Assembly (NCBI GenBank): GCA_021443045.1
Contig: JABUUT010000044.1
Location: 19,924-28,397, forward strand
DNA length: 8,474 bases
Source: Fibrobacteraceae bacterium
GTDB lineage: Bacteria; Fibrobacterota; Fibrobacteria; Fibrobacterales; Fibrobacteraceae
Direction: 5' to 3'
Every line of letters starts with the position of its first letter. The first letter of the stretch is position 1. This document shows, one piece after another, positions 1 through 7,095 of the stretch. Made by a program: the position numbers and the translations under genes. A model generated the notes under the pieces. It was not told the DNA's origin. It searched no databases and saw only the letters and a program-made list of their open reading frames with translations.

Positions 1-30
1 ATAGCGCAGCGTTCTTTCGTCTATTTATTA

Positions 31-65
31 CCAATCACTGATAACCGACAACCGATAACTGATAA
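31..65. repeat. Degenerate heptanucleotide direct repeat, about five units
   Basis: Five consecutive 7-bp units are visible: CCAATCA, CTGATAA, CCGACAA, CCGATAA and CTGATAA. The consensus is close to CYGATAA. The repeat lies outside any gene, beyond the 3' end of the phosphofructokinase gene. A 7-bp period in non-coding DNA resembles the short tandemly repeated repetitive sequences described in other bacteria, but its role here is unknown. The run is short and imperfect, so a chance A-rich pattern cannot be excluded. Confidence 0.55.
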
Positions 66-89
66 CTATTAGTGCTGAGTCGCATAATT

Positions 90-106
90 TTGCAGCGAAG
101 CTGCAA
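90..106. other. Perfect 7-bp stem-loop after the phosphofructokinase gene
   Basis: TTGCAGC (90-96) and GCTGCAA (100-106) form a perfect stem with a 3-base loop. It begins 10 bases past the stop codon of the minus-strand phosphofructokinase gene. On the minus strand the stem is followed by AATTATG rather than a run of T, so it is a poor canonical Rho-independent terminator. It may act as a 3'-end stabilising hairpin or a weak terminator. Confidence 0.45.
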
Positions 107-115
107 TCACCGCAT

Positions 116-1456
116 TTATTTTTTGCCTTTGCCGGAGAAATAGTCTTGTTGGCGGGTCGCTCCTAAAACAGCATGCCAGAACCCACCCTGAGGGTCAATT
201 TTTCGGCGCTGGCTAACGGCGTATTCTATGGGAACATGGGAAAAGGCGTTGTTCATGCTGCCCACCACCATGTCGGTTTTGCCAGCCATGGCTGCGTGTA
301 CGGCGTTTTCTGCCAGCTGGTAGCAGAAAATAGCGTCGGTGCCCTTGGCGGGAATGCTTCGAACCATGTAGCTGGGGTCAAAATACTTGATGTTGATTTC
401 TTTGCCCACCTTGTGGAAATGTTCCTTGATTTTCTGGGTCAAGAATTCACCAATGTCATTTTTGAGAATGTTTCCGCTGGCGTCGCGACGTTCTTCCTGG
501 TCTTTGAACAAGTGTTGCCCTGCGCCTTCGGCAACGGCCAAAACGGCGTGGGTTTTTCCGCTGGCGTAGCGGCTTTCCAAAGCTCTGAATAATCCGTTTT
601 CGCCTTCCAGTTCAAAGGGAACTTCGGGAACAAGGCAAATGTTAACCACGGTGGTGGCCAACGCGGCATAAGCGGCAATAAAGCCAGAATCGCGGCCCAT
701 CAGCTTTACAAGGCCAAGGCCGTTAAAGGCACCATTGGCTTCGTTGTGGGCGCTGGTAATAACGTCAGTTGCACTGAGAACGGCTGTTTCAAAGCCAAAG
801 GTGCGGTCAATGAGATTCAGGTCGTTGTCGATGGTTTTAGGAATGCCTATAATAGAAATAGGTTGCTTGCGCTTTTTTACTTCCTCTGCAATGGCATGGG
901 CTCCCCGAAGGGTGCCATCGCCACCGATGCAGAAAAGCACGTTAATGTTGAGCCGCATCAGGGTGTCTACCATTACGGCGGGGTCTTGGTTGCCCCGGGA
1001 ACTTCCCAGAATGGTGCCGCCGTCGTCCTGAATGGCGTCTACAACGTCTGGATTCAAAATAATCGGGGCGTGTCTATAGACAGGGTTTAAACCGCGATAT
1101 CCGTAGGGAATGCCAAAAATATTATGAACGCCATAGTCAAACCAAAGCACCTGCACCAAGCTTTTAATCACGTTGTTAAGACCGGGGCAGAGGCCGCCAC
1201 AGGTAACAATGCCAGCTCTTGTCCAGGCTGGATCGTGAAAAATGATTTCTCTTGGGCCGGCGGCTTCAAGGGAAGGAATTTCCTGACCTTTCTGATAGAA
1301 TTCATGAATCTGCTTTACATCGGTAGACAGGGATACTCTATCGGAGTCAGAAACAAAAGGAACTCCACGCATGGGTGACTTTAGTGTTCCTCGGCCAACG
1401 GTATCAATGGAAAGGTCGTATTTGGACGGATCTTTCAGAATATCTTCTTGAGTCAT
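116..1456 (-). CDS. pfkA: ATP-dependent 6-phosphofructokinase, TP0108-type long form
   Basis: This 446-residue cytoplasmic enzyme is predicted to phosphorylate fructose 6-phosphate to fructose 1,6-bisphosphate in glycolysis. An N-terminal extension of about 78 residues precedes the PFK core, as in the long PFKs of spirochaetes and trypanosomes; the E. coli enzyme is about 320 residues. Visible motifs are CGGLCPGLNN (86-95), GSSRG (151-155), GGDGT (178-182, nucleotide site), PKTIDND (206-212, catalytic Asp region), MGRDSG (253-258, sugar phosphate site) and YMVRS (363-367). Glycine after GGD indicates ATP as donor, because PPi-dependent enzymes usually have Asp there; the Lys of PKTIDND is shared with PPi-PFKs and with ATP-using trypanosome-type PFKs. 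ATG at 1456 follows an AGG 7 bases upstream. The gene lies 45 bp downstream of the histidine kinase on the same strand. Family assignment is firm; phosphoryl donor is inferred from motifs. Confidence 0.93.
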   Translation of the reverse strand: MTQEDILKDPSKYDLSIDTVGRGTLKSPMRGVPFVSDSDRVSLSTDVKQIHEFYQKGQEIPSLEAAGPREIIFHDPAWTRAGIVTCGGLCPGLNNVIKSLVQVLWFDYGVHNIFGIPYGYRGLNPVYRHAPIILNPDVVDAIQDDGGTILGSSRGNQDPAVMVDTLMRLNINVLFCIGGDGTLRGAHAIAEEVKKRKQPISIIGIPKTIDNDLNLIDRTFGFETAVLSATDVITSAHNEANGAFNGLGLVKLMGRDSGFIAAYAALATTVVNICLVPEVPFELEGENGLFRALESRYASGKTHAVLAVAEGAGQHLFKDQEERRDASGNILKNDIGEFLTQKIKEHFHKVGKEINIKYFDPSYMVRSIPAKGTDAIFCYQLAENAVHAAMAGKTDMVVGSMNNAFSHVPIEYAVSQRRKIDPQGGFWHAVLGATRQQDYFSGKGKK

Positions 1457-1501
1457 GGTAAACCTGCGTTGTTGTCAGGGTAAAAATAAAAAATTGCGGT
1501 T

Positions 1502-3352
1502 CTATAGGGAAATGGGGGGGAAGTGTATTTTGGTTCGCAGGCCTGGATTCGCGTTTTCTATTTCGATACGCATTCCCGTTAACTTGCACAGTTTTTGTAC
1601 CATGGAAAGGCCTATGCCGGTACCGCTGGTTTTTCGGGTCATTTCGTTTTCTACGCGGTAAAATTCCTGGAACACCTTGCCCATTTCGGAAGGTGGAATT
1701 CCTGGGCCATAGTCCCGCACAGCCAAGTAGACGTCGGTTTCTTTAATGCGAAGCTCAATGACAATCATCTTGTATTCGGCATCCTTGGAGAACTTGAGGG
1801 AGTTGTCTACAAGGTTGGTGAGAATCTGCATTACTGCATCTTTGTCAATGTTCAGGGCAATGTCGTTAACATCGGTGTCGGAAGAAACGGTTAGGGAGAA
1901 TCCCTTGTTTTCCACGTTCTTGGTGTACATGGCCACAAAGTCGTCTAGCACCAGTTTTGGTCGAGCTTTGGTAATCTGCACATTCCAACGGTTGCGGTCT
2001 AGTTTAGAAAGGTTCAGCACGTTTTGAATAAGTCGTGTAAGGCGGCAAGCTTCGCTGGCTATCATGCCATAGTACTTTTGCCTTTTTTCTTCGTTGGCCA
2101 CCCAGGAGTTTTGCAGCAGCTCGGCGTACATTGAAATGGAAGTGAGAGGCGTTTTAAGTTCATGGCTGACTGCAGAAATGAAGTCTTGCCTCTTGCTAGC
2201 CAAACTGAGGCGGCTTTGGGTAAGGTTGTAGATAGAAATAAGACCGCCACCTAAAATGCAGAGCACCACGATGCCTAGGAACACCAAGAAAACTCCAGCG
2301 CCTGCGCCACGGATTTTGGTGCTGTACATGGTTAGGGTAATGCCGTCTAGAGGGGCCAGTAGAGACATCTTGTGGGTGGTGGCTTCTTTGCTGGCTGGAA
2401 TGCCAAATTGAAGCAGTTCTTCATTTTTTGTAGAAAAAACAAGAGCCAGTTCCTGTTCCTGGGGGTAAAACTGAATTTCGTTTTTAACAAGGCTTTGGAG
2501 GTATATGCGAAGGTCTACCACAAAGCCCTGGATAAAGAGGGAACTGCCACGCTTGTTATAAAGTTTAACGTTGCGGTAAAAAACAATGTACTGGGAATTG
2601 TAGGTGGCCTGGAACGGTTCTATTTCAACTTCTTTTACCCCATTCAAATCGCTGAGGGCGTCAATAGTTGAAGAATCAATTTCGTCGGGGTAACTGTCAA
2701 TAATGTCAAAACGGGTGGATTCCACATTAAAGGCAAAGGCTTCCTTTTCTGTGGCTTTTTCATAGCGGTTGGTACGCTGGTTTCTGCGCTTTTTGGTGTT
2801 GGTGCTGTCTTTGTCCCGTATTTTATAAATTTGGTCAATAACGCTCTCTACAGAATCTCTAGGCTGGGCCTTTGGGTCTATCCCTTGGTTAGAAATGCCT
2901 AGGTCAGATAGAACGCTCTTGATTTTTACACGGACTTCCTCTCTCTGTCGGCGTTCCTTTGGAGGAATCTGCTCCAGAAGAATTTTACCAAATAGACCTT
3001 CGGGTAAAAGGGGCGTTCGTAGGGTGCCGTTGGGGGGGAGCTGGAAGTGGCCTACCATGCCTGCATATTGGCTGGTAATGGGGTAGTTCACCAGTTCTGA
3101 CAAAGTATTTTCTTCACCGCCAATCACTTGGACCGTGCGAATGAATCCATACTCCGAATAGGAACGCTTGTCTTCAATGGCAAGGTCCTTGGCAATCCTT
3201 TGGTTGAGGGTGTTGCCCACAAAAAGGGCGTGCCCTTTGTACAAAGATTCAGTACCTACCTGCAGCTGATCATACGCCAAAAATAGGAGCATGACCAGCG
3301 GTATGGCGATAATGAAGAAGATGGTAATGAATATTACACTGTCTTTTCGCAT
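1502..3352 (-). CDS. Membrane sensor histidine kinase with large extracytoplasmic domain
   Basis: This 616-residue protein is the sensor partner of the adjacent response regulator. A first membrane segment (about 6-27) is followed by an extracytoplasmic domain of roughly 320 residues containing a Lys/Arg-rich stretch (about 187-204). A second membrane segment (about 350-375) comes next. The HisKA dimerisation domain has the H-box SHELKTP, with His397 as likely phosphoacceptor. The HATPase_c domain shows an N-box NLVDN (513-517), a G1 box DYGPG (547-551) and a G2 box GTGIGL (577-582). I see no HAMP domain, since the H-box starts about 20 residues after the membrane. ATG at 3352 overlaps the end of the regulator gene by 19 bp, suggesting translational coupling. 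The sensor region matches no family I recognise, so the signal is unknown. Confidence 0.93.
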   Translation of the reverse strand: MRKDSVIFITIFFIIAIPLVMLLFLAYDQLQVGTESLYKGHALFVGNTLNQRIAKDLAIEDKRSYSEYGFIRTVQVIGGEENTLSELVNYPITSQYAGMVGHFQLPPNGTLRTPLLPEGLFGKILLEQIPPKERRQREEVRVKIKSVLSDLGISNQGIDPKAQPRDSVESVIDQIYKIRDKDSTNTKKRRNQRTNRYEKATEKEAFAFNVESTRFDIIDSYPDEIDSSTIDALSDLNGVKEVEIEPFQATYNSQYIVFYRNVKLYNKRGSSLFIQGFVVDLRIYLQSLVKNEIQFYPQEQELALVFSTKNEELLQFGIPASKEATTHKMSLLAPLDGITLTMYSTKIRGAGAGVFLVFLGIVVLCILGGGLISIYNLTQSRLSLASKRQDFISAVSHELKTPLTSISMYAELLQNSWVANEEKRQKYYGMIASEACRLTRLIQNVLNLSKLDRNRWNVQITKARPKLVLDDFVAMYTKNVENKGFSLTVSSDTDVNDIALNIDKDAVMQILTNLVDNSLKFSKDAEYKMIVIELRIKETDVYLAVRDYGPGIPPSEMGKVFQEFYRVENEMTRKTSGTGIGLSMVQKLCKLTGMRIEIENANPGLRTKIHFPPISL

Positions 3353-4062
3353 TCTGGAGCCGAACGCATCTGGTAGCCCTCGCCGCGGAAGGTGACGAGC
3401 AGTCTAGGATGAGATGGATCATCTTCGATTTTTTTGCGAAGCTTGGTAATGTGGATGTCTACAGTGCGGGTGTCCACGGAATCGGCGTTTTCGTAGCCCC
3501 ATACTTTTTTCAAAAGTTCGGAGCGTGGAACGGCCCGGTCGCGGTTTGTCCACAAATATTCCAGAATTTCGATTTCCTTGCGAGTGAAGGCCAGCTCCTC
3601 GGAACCACGAACGCCTGTGTATTCGCGGAAATTAACGCGAAGGTTGCCGGCAACCAGCTTTCCTTCGGCTTCCATGGTTTGGCGGCTTCTACGGAGCACA
3701 GCTTCGATTCGGGCAAGGAGCATGGGCACAGAGAAGGGCTTGGAAATGTAGTCGTCGGCACCATACTTGAGGCCATTGATAATGTCTTCATCGGAATTCT
3801 TTGCCGAAAGAATAATGATGGGGAGGCTGCGATCCTGTTCACGAATTTTATCGCATACGGTAAAGCCATCCATGCCTGGGAGCATCAGGTCCAGCAGAAT
3901 AAGACCATACTGTCCGGTAAGGGCTTCGGTAAGGCCGCTTTCGCCATCGGCTACATGTTTTACACGGTATCCGTTAAGTTCACAAAGGTCAACGAGACCT
4001 TCTGCAATGGCAATTTCATCTTCGATGATGAGGATATTGGTGCTACAAGTATTTTGTGTCAT
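3334..4062 (-). CDS. OmpR/PhoB-family response regulator
   Basis: This 242-residue cytoplasmic transcription factor is presumably phosphorylated by the kinase encoded immediately downstream. The receiver domain (about 8-125) has the acidic cluster E14-D15-E16, phosphoacceptor Asp58 in LLDLMLPGMDG, switch Ser86 and conserved Lys108 in the SKPF motif. The C-terminal winged-helix domain (about 135-233) has the typical LTRKEIEILE-like, VDTRTVDIHITKLRKKIE and FRGEGYQM signatures of OmpR/PhoB regulators. All phosphorylation residues are intact. It starts 22 bp after the stop of the outer-membrane protein gene and overlaps the kinase by 19 bp, so the three are probably one transcript. The ribosome binding site is weak, with only a GGGAACGGG stretch well upstream, which fits coupling. 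Targets are not visible; the inverted repeat at 4957-4972 is one candidate. Confidence 0.94.
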   Translation of the reverse strand: MTQNTCSTNILIIEDEIAIAEGLVDLCELNGYRVKHVADGESGLTEALTGQYGLILLDLMLPGMDGFTVCDKIREQDRSLPIIILSAKNSDEDIINGLKYGADDYISKPFSVPMLLARIEAVLRRSRQTMEAEGKLVAGNLRVNFREYTGVRGSEELAFTRKEIEILEYLWTNRDRAVPRSELLKKVWGYENADSVDTRTVDIHITKLRKKIEDDPSHPRLLVTFRGEGYQMRSAPECEKTV

Positions 4063-4084
4063 GAAAAACCCGTTCCCTATTTAA

Positions 4085-4906
4085 TTAGAGTGTGAAACCG
4101 GCGCCTAATTCAAGCGCCATCTTGCCTGCATCTACGTCTTTACTGGTGTCGCCACCAAAATAGTATTTAAAGTTGGCGTAAATGGCTATGATGAGGAGTC
4201 TTGCGCGAACACCCAACAGGGCATGACCACCAATGCTAGTGGTGAGGCCTTCGTCCTTAACCAGTTCTGTTAAGGCATCGCTAAGTTCTTTGGCTTTCTG
4301 TTCTGCAACAGCTGGGTCCATTTGGGCTACAGCAGCAGGGTCGTTTGTGTTGAGCACGTCAAGCAGGGCACTGCCTGTGGCGCTCATGAACTTGGTCATA
4401 AAAGGCTTGTCGAGAACAAAGCTGTTCATGTAGTAAGTGAGGCCACCACCAATATAGGGGCGGATGATGGGGAGCCATGTAATAGGATAGGTAATGGAAA
4501 GGTCGCCATTCATGGCAACATACTTGGGGGTGGCTTTTCCAAAGGGGGTGCCTGCCAAATCCAATTCAATGGGCTGTTCTACATAAGACTTGTCTCCATT
4601 TGCGTCGATGCTTGGAATATACAGGGTTGCATCGTAGGAGGCAAACTGCAGGTTCACTGTGGCTTCGATGTCAATAATGGGGAGCAGGTCTACCCACAGT
4701 TTAAAACCAAGCCCATGCATGGTTCCGCTAACGGCTTCACGGGAAAAATCAACGGAACCGACGCCTTGAAGATCGTAAATGGAAGTTCTTTCCATGGCGC
4801 TGAGCTTTGTGCCAAAATTTGGGGCGTAATGAGCACCCAGACCAATGATGGCGAAAGACTGGGAGGCCAGCATGGCTGCTGCCGCAATAAACACTTTAAG
4901 TTTCAT
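4085..4906 (-). CDS. Secreted outer-membrane beta-barrel-like protein, unknown function
   Basis: I place the start at the ATG at 4906, giving 273 residues. It has an AGGAG 7 bases upstream (4914-4918) and opens directly into a Sec signal peptide (MKLKVFIAAAAMLASQSFA, likely cleavage after residue 19). An in-frame ATG at 4936 would prepend ten basic residues and lacks comparable support. The mature protein has alternating hydrophobic, aromatic and glycine segments such as IRPYIGGGLTYYM and AIYANFKYYFGG, and ends in LELGAGFTL, typical of outer-membrane beta-strands. An Ala/Glu/Lys-rich, probably helical stretch (about 175-218) interrupts the barrel-like pattern. I do not recognise a named family. 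It is first in the run with the two-component system, 22 bp upstream of the regulator, so it may be a target or sensory partner of that system. Confidence 0.8.
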   Translation of the reverse strand: MKLKVFIAAAAMLASQSFAIIGLGAHYAPNFGTKLSAMERTSIYDLQGVGSVDFSREAVSGTMHGLGFKLWVDLLPIIDIEATVNLQFASYDATLYIPSIDANGDKSYVEQPIELDLAGTPFGKATPKYVAMNGDLSITYPITWLPIIRPYIGGGLTYYMNSFVLDKPFMTKFMSATGSALLDVLNTNDPAAVAQMDPAVAEQKAKELSDALTELVKDEGLTTSIGGHALLGVRARLLIIAIYANFKYYFGGDTSKDVDAGKMALELGAGFTL

Positions 4907-4913
4907 AAGTCTG

Positions 4914-4918
4914 CTCCT
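4914..4918 (-). promoter_or_regulatory. Ribosome binding site that decides the outer-membrane protein start
   Basis: The minus strand reads AGGAG here, 7 bases before the ATG at 4906. The longer reading frame beginning at 4936 runs straight through this site, which argues against the upstream ATG as the true start. Confidence 0.8.
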
Positions 4919-4956
4919 GGTGAAAGGGTACCTCAAAAGGTTCCCAATGAAAACAC

Positions 4957-4972
4957 GTTACTTGAAAGTAAC
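4957..4972. promoter_or_regulatory. Perfect 16-bp inverted repeat, candidate operator or leader hairpin
   Basis: GTTACTT and AAGTAAC form perfect 7-bp arms around a 2-bp GA centre. The site lies about 50 bp upstream of the outer-membrane protein start, in the only sizeable non-coding stretch before this transcription unit. It touches the proposed -10 element and covers the predicted transcription start, the usual place for a repressor operator. The 2-base centre is too tight for a good RNA hairpin, which favours a dimeric protein binding site. OmpR-type regulators usually prefer direct repeats, so the cognate protein may not be the neighbouring regulator. Confidence 0.5.
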
Positions 4973-5001
4973 TTAAATTTTGGTAAAAGGGGAGTTTACA
5001 A
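4972..5001 (-). promoter_or_regulatory. Weak sigma70-like promoter candidate for the outer-membrane protein/two-component unit
   Basis: On the minus strand TTGTAA (4996-5001) and TTTAAG (4972-4977) match four of six bases each of the -35 and -10 consensus, with an 18-bp spacer. It lies just downstream of the terminator of the preceding operon. Both boxes are weak, so this is a best guess for where the unit starts. Confidence 0.3.
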
Positions 5002-5003
5002 AT

Positions 5004-5032
5004 AAAAAAAGAGGCTTTAAAGCCTCTTTTTT
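5004..5032 (-). terminator. Intrinsic terminator of the lipoprotein operon (symmetrical)
   Basis: A perfect GAGGCT/AGCCTC stem with a TTAA loop (5011-5026) is flanked by seven A on the left and six T on the right. On the minus strand it gives a hairpin followed by seven T, 18 bases past the stop codon of the COG3014-like gene. The flanks make it formally bidirectional, but no plus-strand gene ends here. Confidence 0.9.
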
Positions 5033-5049
5033 GTGATTTTCGCAACATT

Positions 5050-6447
5050 CTACCGAATGGAAGGAACAAATAGGAACACTTTTTGCCCTTTTTTCACCTG
5101 AATGGTTTTAAAATCAAAAAGTTCCACCACATTTCCGTAGCTGTTGAGGGCGGCGACGGAAACTTTGTGGGTTCCTGCTTCTACAGGAATTCTTGTCATG
5201 TGAAACGAGTTGGGGAGGAATAATCCTACGCGAAGGTCGGCCTGTTCCAGCTGGCTTTGACCCACATCCACAAAGAGATTTTTTAGCAAATCAATTAATG
5301 GATTGCCTGTGTTGGTGGCGCCTTTGGCTTTTTGGGCTGCAATGGTGCGTACTGCAACCCGGGTGGCGGTGCGGAGAATGGTGGAGGTCTTTTCATTTTC
5401 CATATTCTGTGCCAATTCAGAACCCACATCCATTACCTTTTCTGGAAAAATGCCCTTCTGGTTATCTAGGGTAACTTCAAAACGGGCTACATGGCTAGGA
5501 ATCTTCCTTATTTCGGGAAGGGCAAAGCCAATGTGGAAGGTGTTGCCGCTGCCTCCCGCTACAGGAGGGGCAATAAGGGTAAGAGAACTCATGCGGCCTG
5601 TTTCCCCATCTTTGTAGCTAAGGTTTAGGGCGCCTCCGCTAACAAAGGTTCCCTGCATGTACAATTCGCCTAAAATGGGGCTGTGTCCTGCATAGCCAAC
5701 CACCACAATTTCCTGCCCCAGCTCTTGCACGGCTGTGGCCTTGGGGGTGCCTGGAGGAATACTTACATTCAGGCTGTTTAGCTGGTTTTCCCGTTCGTTT
5801 CTCTTGAGGCTCTCGGTCACAAATTCCAGAACTTCACCGGGAAGGCTCAGTTTGCCTTCTTTGTAGGCTTTTACAGTATTCACATAGGAAATGGCGGCGT
5901 CATCAACGCTGCCGTCGAGTTCGTATACTAATGCAGAAAGGTAACGCAGAAGGCCGTTGTCGTTAACTTTGTCCTTGTCCTTTTGGTACAAGGCGTTCAT
6001 GGCAATCTGGGAGCGTTTTACTTCAACCAGGGCTCCGTCTATATCCATTTTGGCCAGGTAATTCAGAATCTGAAACTGGTACATGGTCAGTAATTCAAAG
6101 GGCCTGGCACGGTAGGGGCGCACATTGTCGTTGGTAGCTAAGGCTGCCGCTTCGTTGGTTACAGACTTGGTATACAAATCTTCGTAGATTTTTTCGGCCT
6201 TGGCCAAATTCTTTATGCTTTCGTCGAAGTTGCGGTTGTAGTGGTGTAAAACCCCAAGATCAAAGTAGTATAGAAACTGGCTATTGGAGCCGTACAGATC
6301 TTTTTCTTCTTTTACAACCTTTTCTATTGCTCCTTCAAAACCTTTTTTTTCTAACGCTGGAGCCAGGGCTTCGTAGCGGGTCATGGACTTGTTTGCACAA
6401 GCCGAAAAAAGTATGGTTGAAAGAAGGAGCAGAAAAAGGCGTTTCAT
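5050..6447 (-). CDS. COG3014-type TPR lipoprotein
   Basis: This 465-residue protein is a predicted envelope lipoprotein. Its signal peptide ends in LFSAC with Cys17 as the lipidation site. The N-terminal half is alpha-helical with TPR-like repeats (about 57-95 and 167-200). The C-terminal half is beta-rich and includes EIVVVGYAGHSPI (246-258), a basic helical stretch ILRTATRVAVRTIAAQKA (358-375) and ADLRVGLFLPNSFHMTRIPV (403-422). This order resembles COG3014 family proteins as I remember them. Its ATG is one base past the lpoB-like stop codon and has no clear Shine-Dalgarno sequence, so translation is probably coupled to the upstream gene. The pairing suggests a shared role in cell-wall synthesis or outer-membrane organisation, but the family's biochemical function is unknown to me. 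Confidence 0.8.
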   Translation of the reverse strand: MKRLFLLLLSTILFSACANKSMTRYEALAPALEKKGFEGAIEKVVKEEKDLYGSNSQFLYYFDLGVLHHYNRNFDESIKNLAKAEKIYEDLYTKSVTNEAAALATNDNVRPYRARPFELLTMYQFQILNYLAKMDIDGALVEVKRSQIAMNALYQKDKDKVNDNGLLRYLSALVYELDGSVDDAAISYVNTVKAYKEGKLSLPGEVLEFVTESLKRNERENQLNSLNVSIPPGTPKATAVQELGQEIVVVGYAGHSPILGELYMQGTFVSGGALNLSYKDGETGRMSSLTLIAPPVAGGSGNTFHIGFALPEIRKIPSHVARFEVTLDNQKGIFPEKVMDVGSELAQNMENEKTSTILRTATRVAVRTIAAQKAKGATNTGNPLIDLLKNLFVDVGQSQLEQADLRVGLFLPNSFHMTRIPVEAGTHKVSVAALNSYGNVVELFDFKTIQVKKGQKVFLFVPSIR

Positions 6448-6448
6448 A

Positions 6449-7057
6449 CTACAGTTTTACACCGTTCTTGGAAATGAACTTCTTGATTTTCTTGTCGCCA
6501 ATCCAAACCTTGCGGTGGCTTTGGATGTCGGTCAGTTCCAGGTCAATCTGGTAGAATACCACTTGGTCGCCACCTTCTTGGTCCACAATGGAATTGAGGG
6601 TGCCGGTGAGCATTAGGTCGGCTCCAATTTCCTGGTGGGCTTCCTTGGCGGTTTCTTCTGTGGCGTTGCCTTGCTGGCTGGCCAATTCTTCGCGAAGTTC
6701 CGCTCTTTCGGTGGCGTTGGCTACAAAGTCTACGCGGCCAGAGTTAATAAGGGCTTTTTCCATATCTTTGATGAATGTTTCTACGCTAATGTGCTCGTGG
6801 CTCTTGTTGCGGATTTTGCCGATAACCACAGTGGGAATTTTACCACCCTTGTCTTGAATCATGTTGTCGTACCAGGGGCGGCCCAGGCAGTCGTTGATCA
6901 TTTCATCGGCAACCATGCGGGAGTCGGTGTCGTTCCAGGAACCGGAAAGGTCTGTAACAGAGTTGGCATCGATGCGGGAAACTTTTTTCCCTTCGCTGGC
7001 ACAGCCAACAAGAAGAGCAATGGCGCCACAGAGGCAAAGAGTCCAGATTTTAGACAT
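6449..7057 (-). CDS. lpoB: LpoB-like penicillin-binding protein activator lipoprotein
   Basis: This 202-residue outer-membrane lipoprotein is of the LpoB family, whose E. coli member reaches through the periplasm to stimulate the peptidoglycan synthase PBP1b. The signal peptide ends in LVGC with Cys19 as lipidation site. The family core follows: DLSGSWNDTDSRMVADEMI (36-54), PTVVIGKIRNKSHEHI (75-90), the helical ERAELREELASQQ (117-129), GADLMLTGTL (145-154) and the C-terminal KVWIGDKKIKK strand (183-193). The linker between Cys19 and the core is only about 16 residues, without the long disordered tether of E. coli LpoB. ATG at 7057 has a strong AAGGAG 6 bases upstream. The coupled COG3014-like gene follows directly. 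Family membership is clear; the PBP partner is not identifiable here, so the symbol denotes family only. Confidence 0.85.
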   Translation of the reverse strand: MSKIWTLCLCGAIALLVGCASEGKKVSRIDANSVTDLSGSWNDTDSRMVADEMINDCLGRPWYDNMIQDKGGKIPTVVIGKIRNKSHEHISVETFIKDMEKALINSGRVDFVANATERAELREELASQQGNATEETAKEAHQEIGADLMLTGTLNSIVDQEGGDQVVFYQIDLELTDIQSHRKVWIGDKKIKKFISKNGVKL

Positions 7058-7095
7058 GGTATTCTCCTTTTGAGAAGTTTTTTTAGAAAGTTAAC

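Noticed and set aside
1457..1501. Possible terminator between the kinase and phosphofructokinase genes, suggested by a T-rich stretch on the minus strand
   Set aside because: No stable GC stem precedes the T-rich stretch, so it does not meet the form of an intrinsic terminator.
3409..4095. A 228-codon plus-strand open frame opposite the response regulator
   Set aside because: It lies entirely antisense to a gene with intact receiver and winged-helix motifs; its translation shows no domain and it has no credible ribosome binding site.
4907..4936. Upstream in-frame ATG at 4936 as the start of the outer-membrane protein
   Set aside because: It would place ten residues with several Arg before the signal peptide and read through the AGGAG that serves the ATG at 4906.
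4322..5005. A 227-codon plus-strand open frame opposite the outer-membrane protein
   Set aside because: It is the mirror of a real coding region, runs into the operon terminator zone and has no recognisable protein features.
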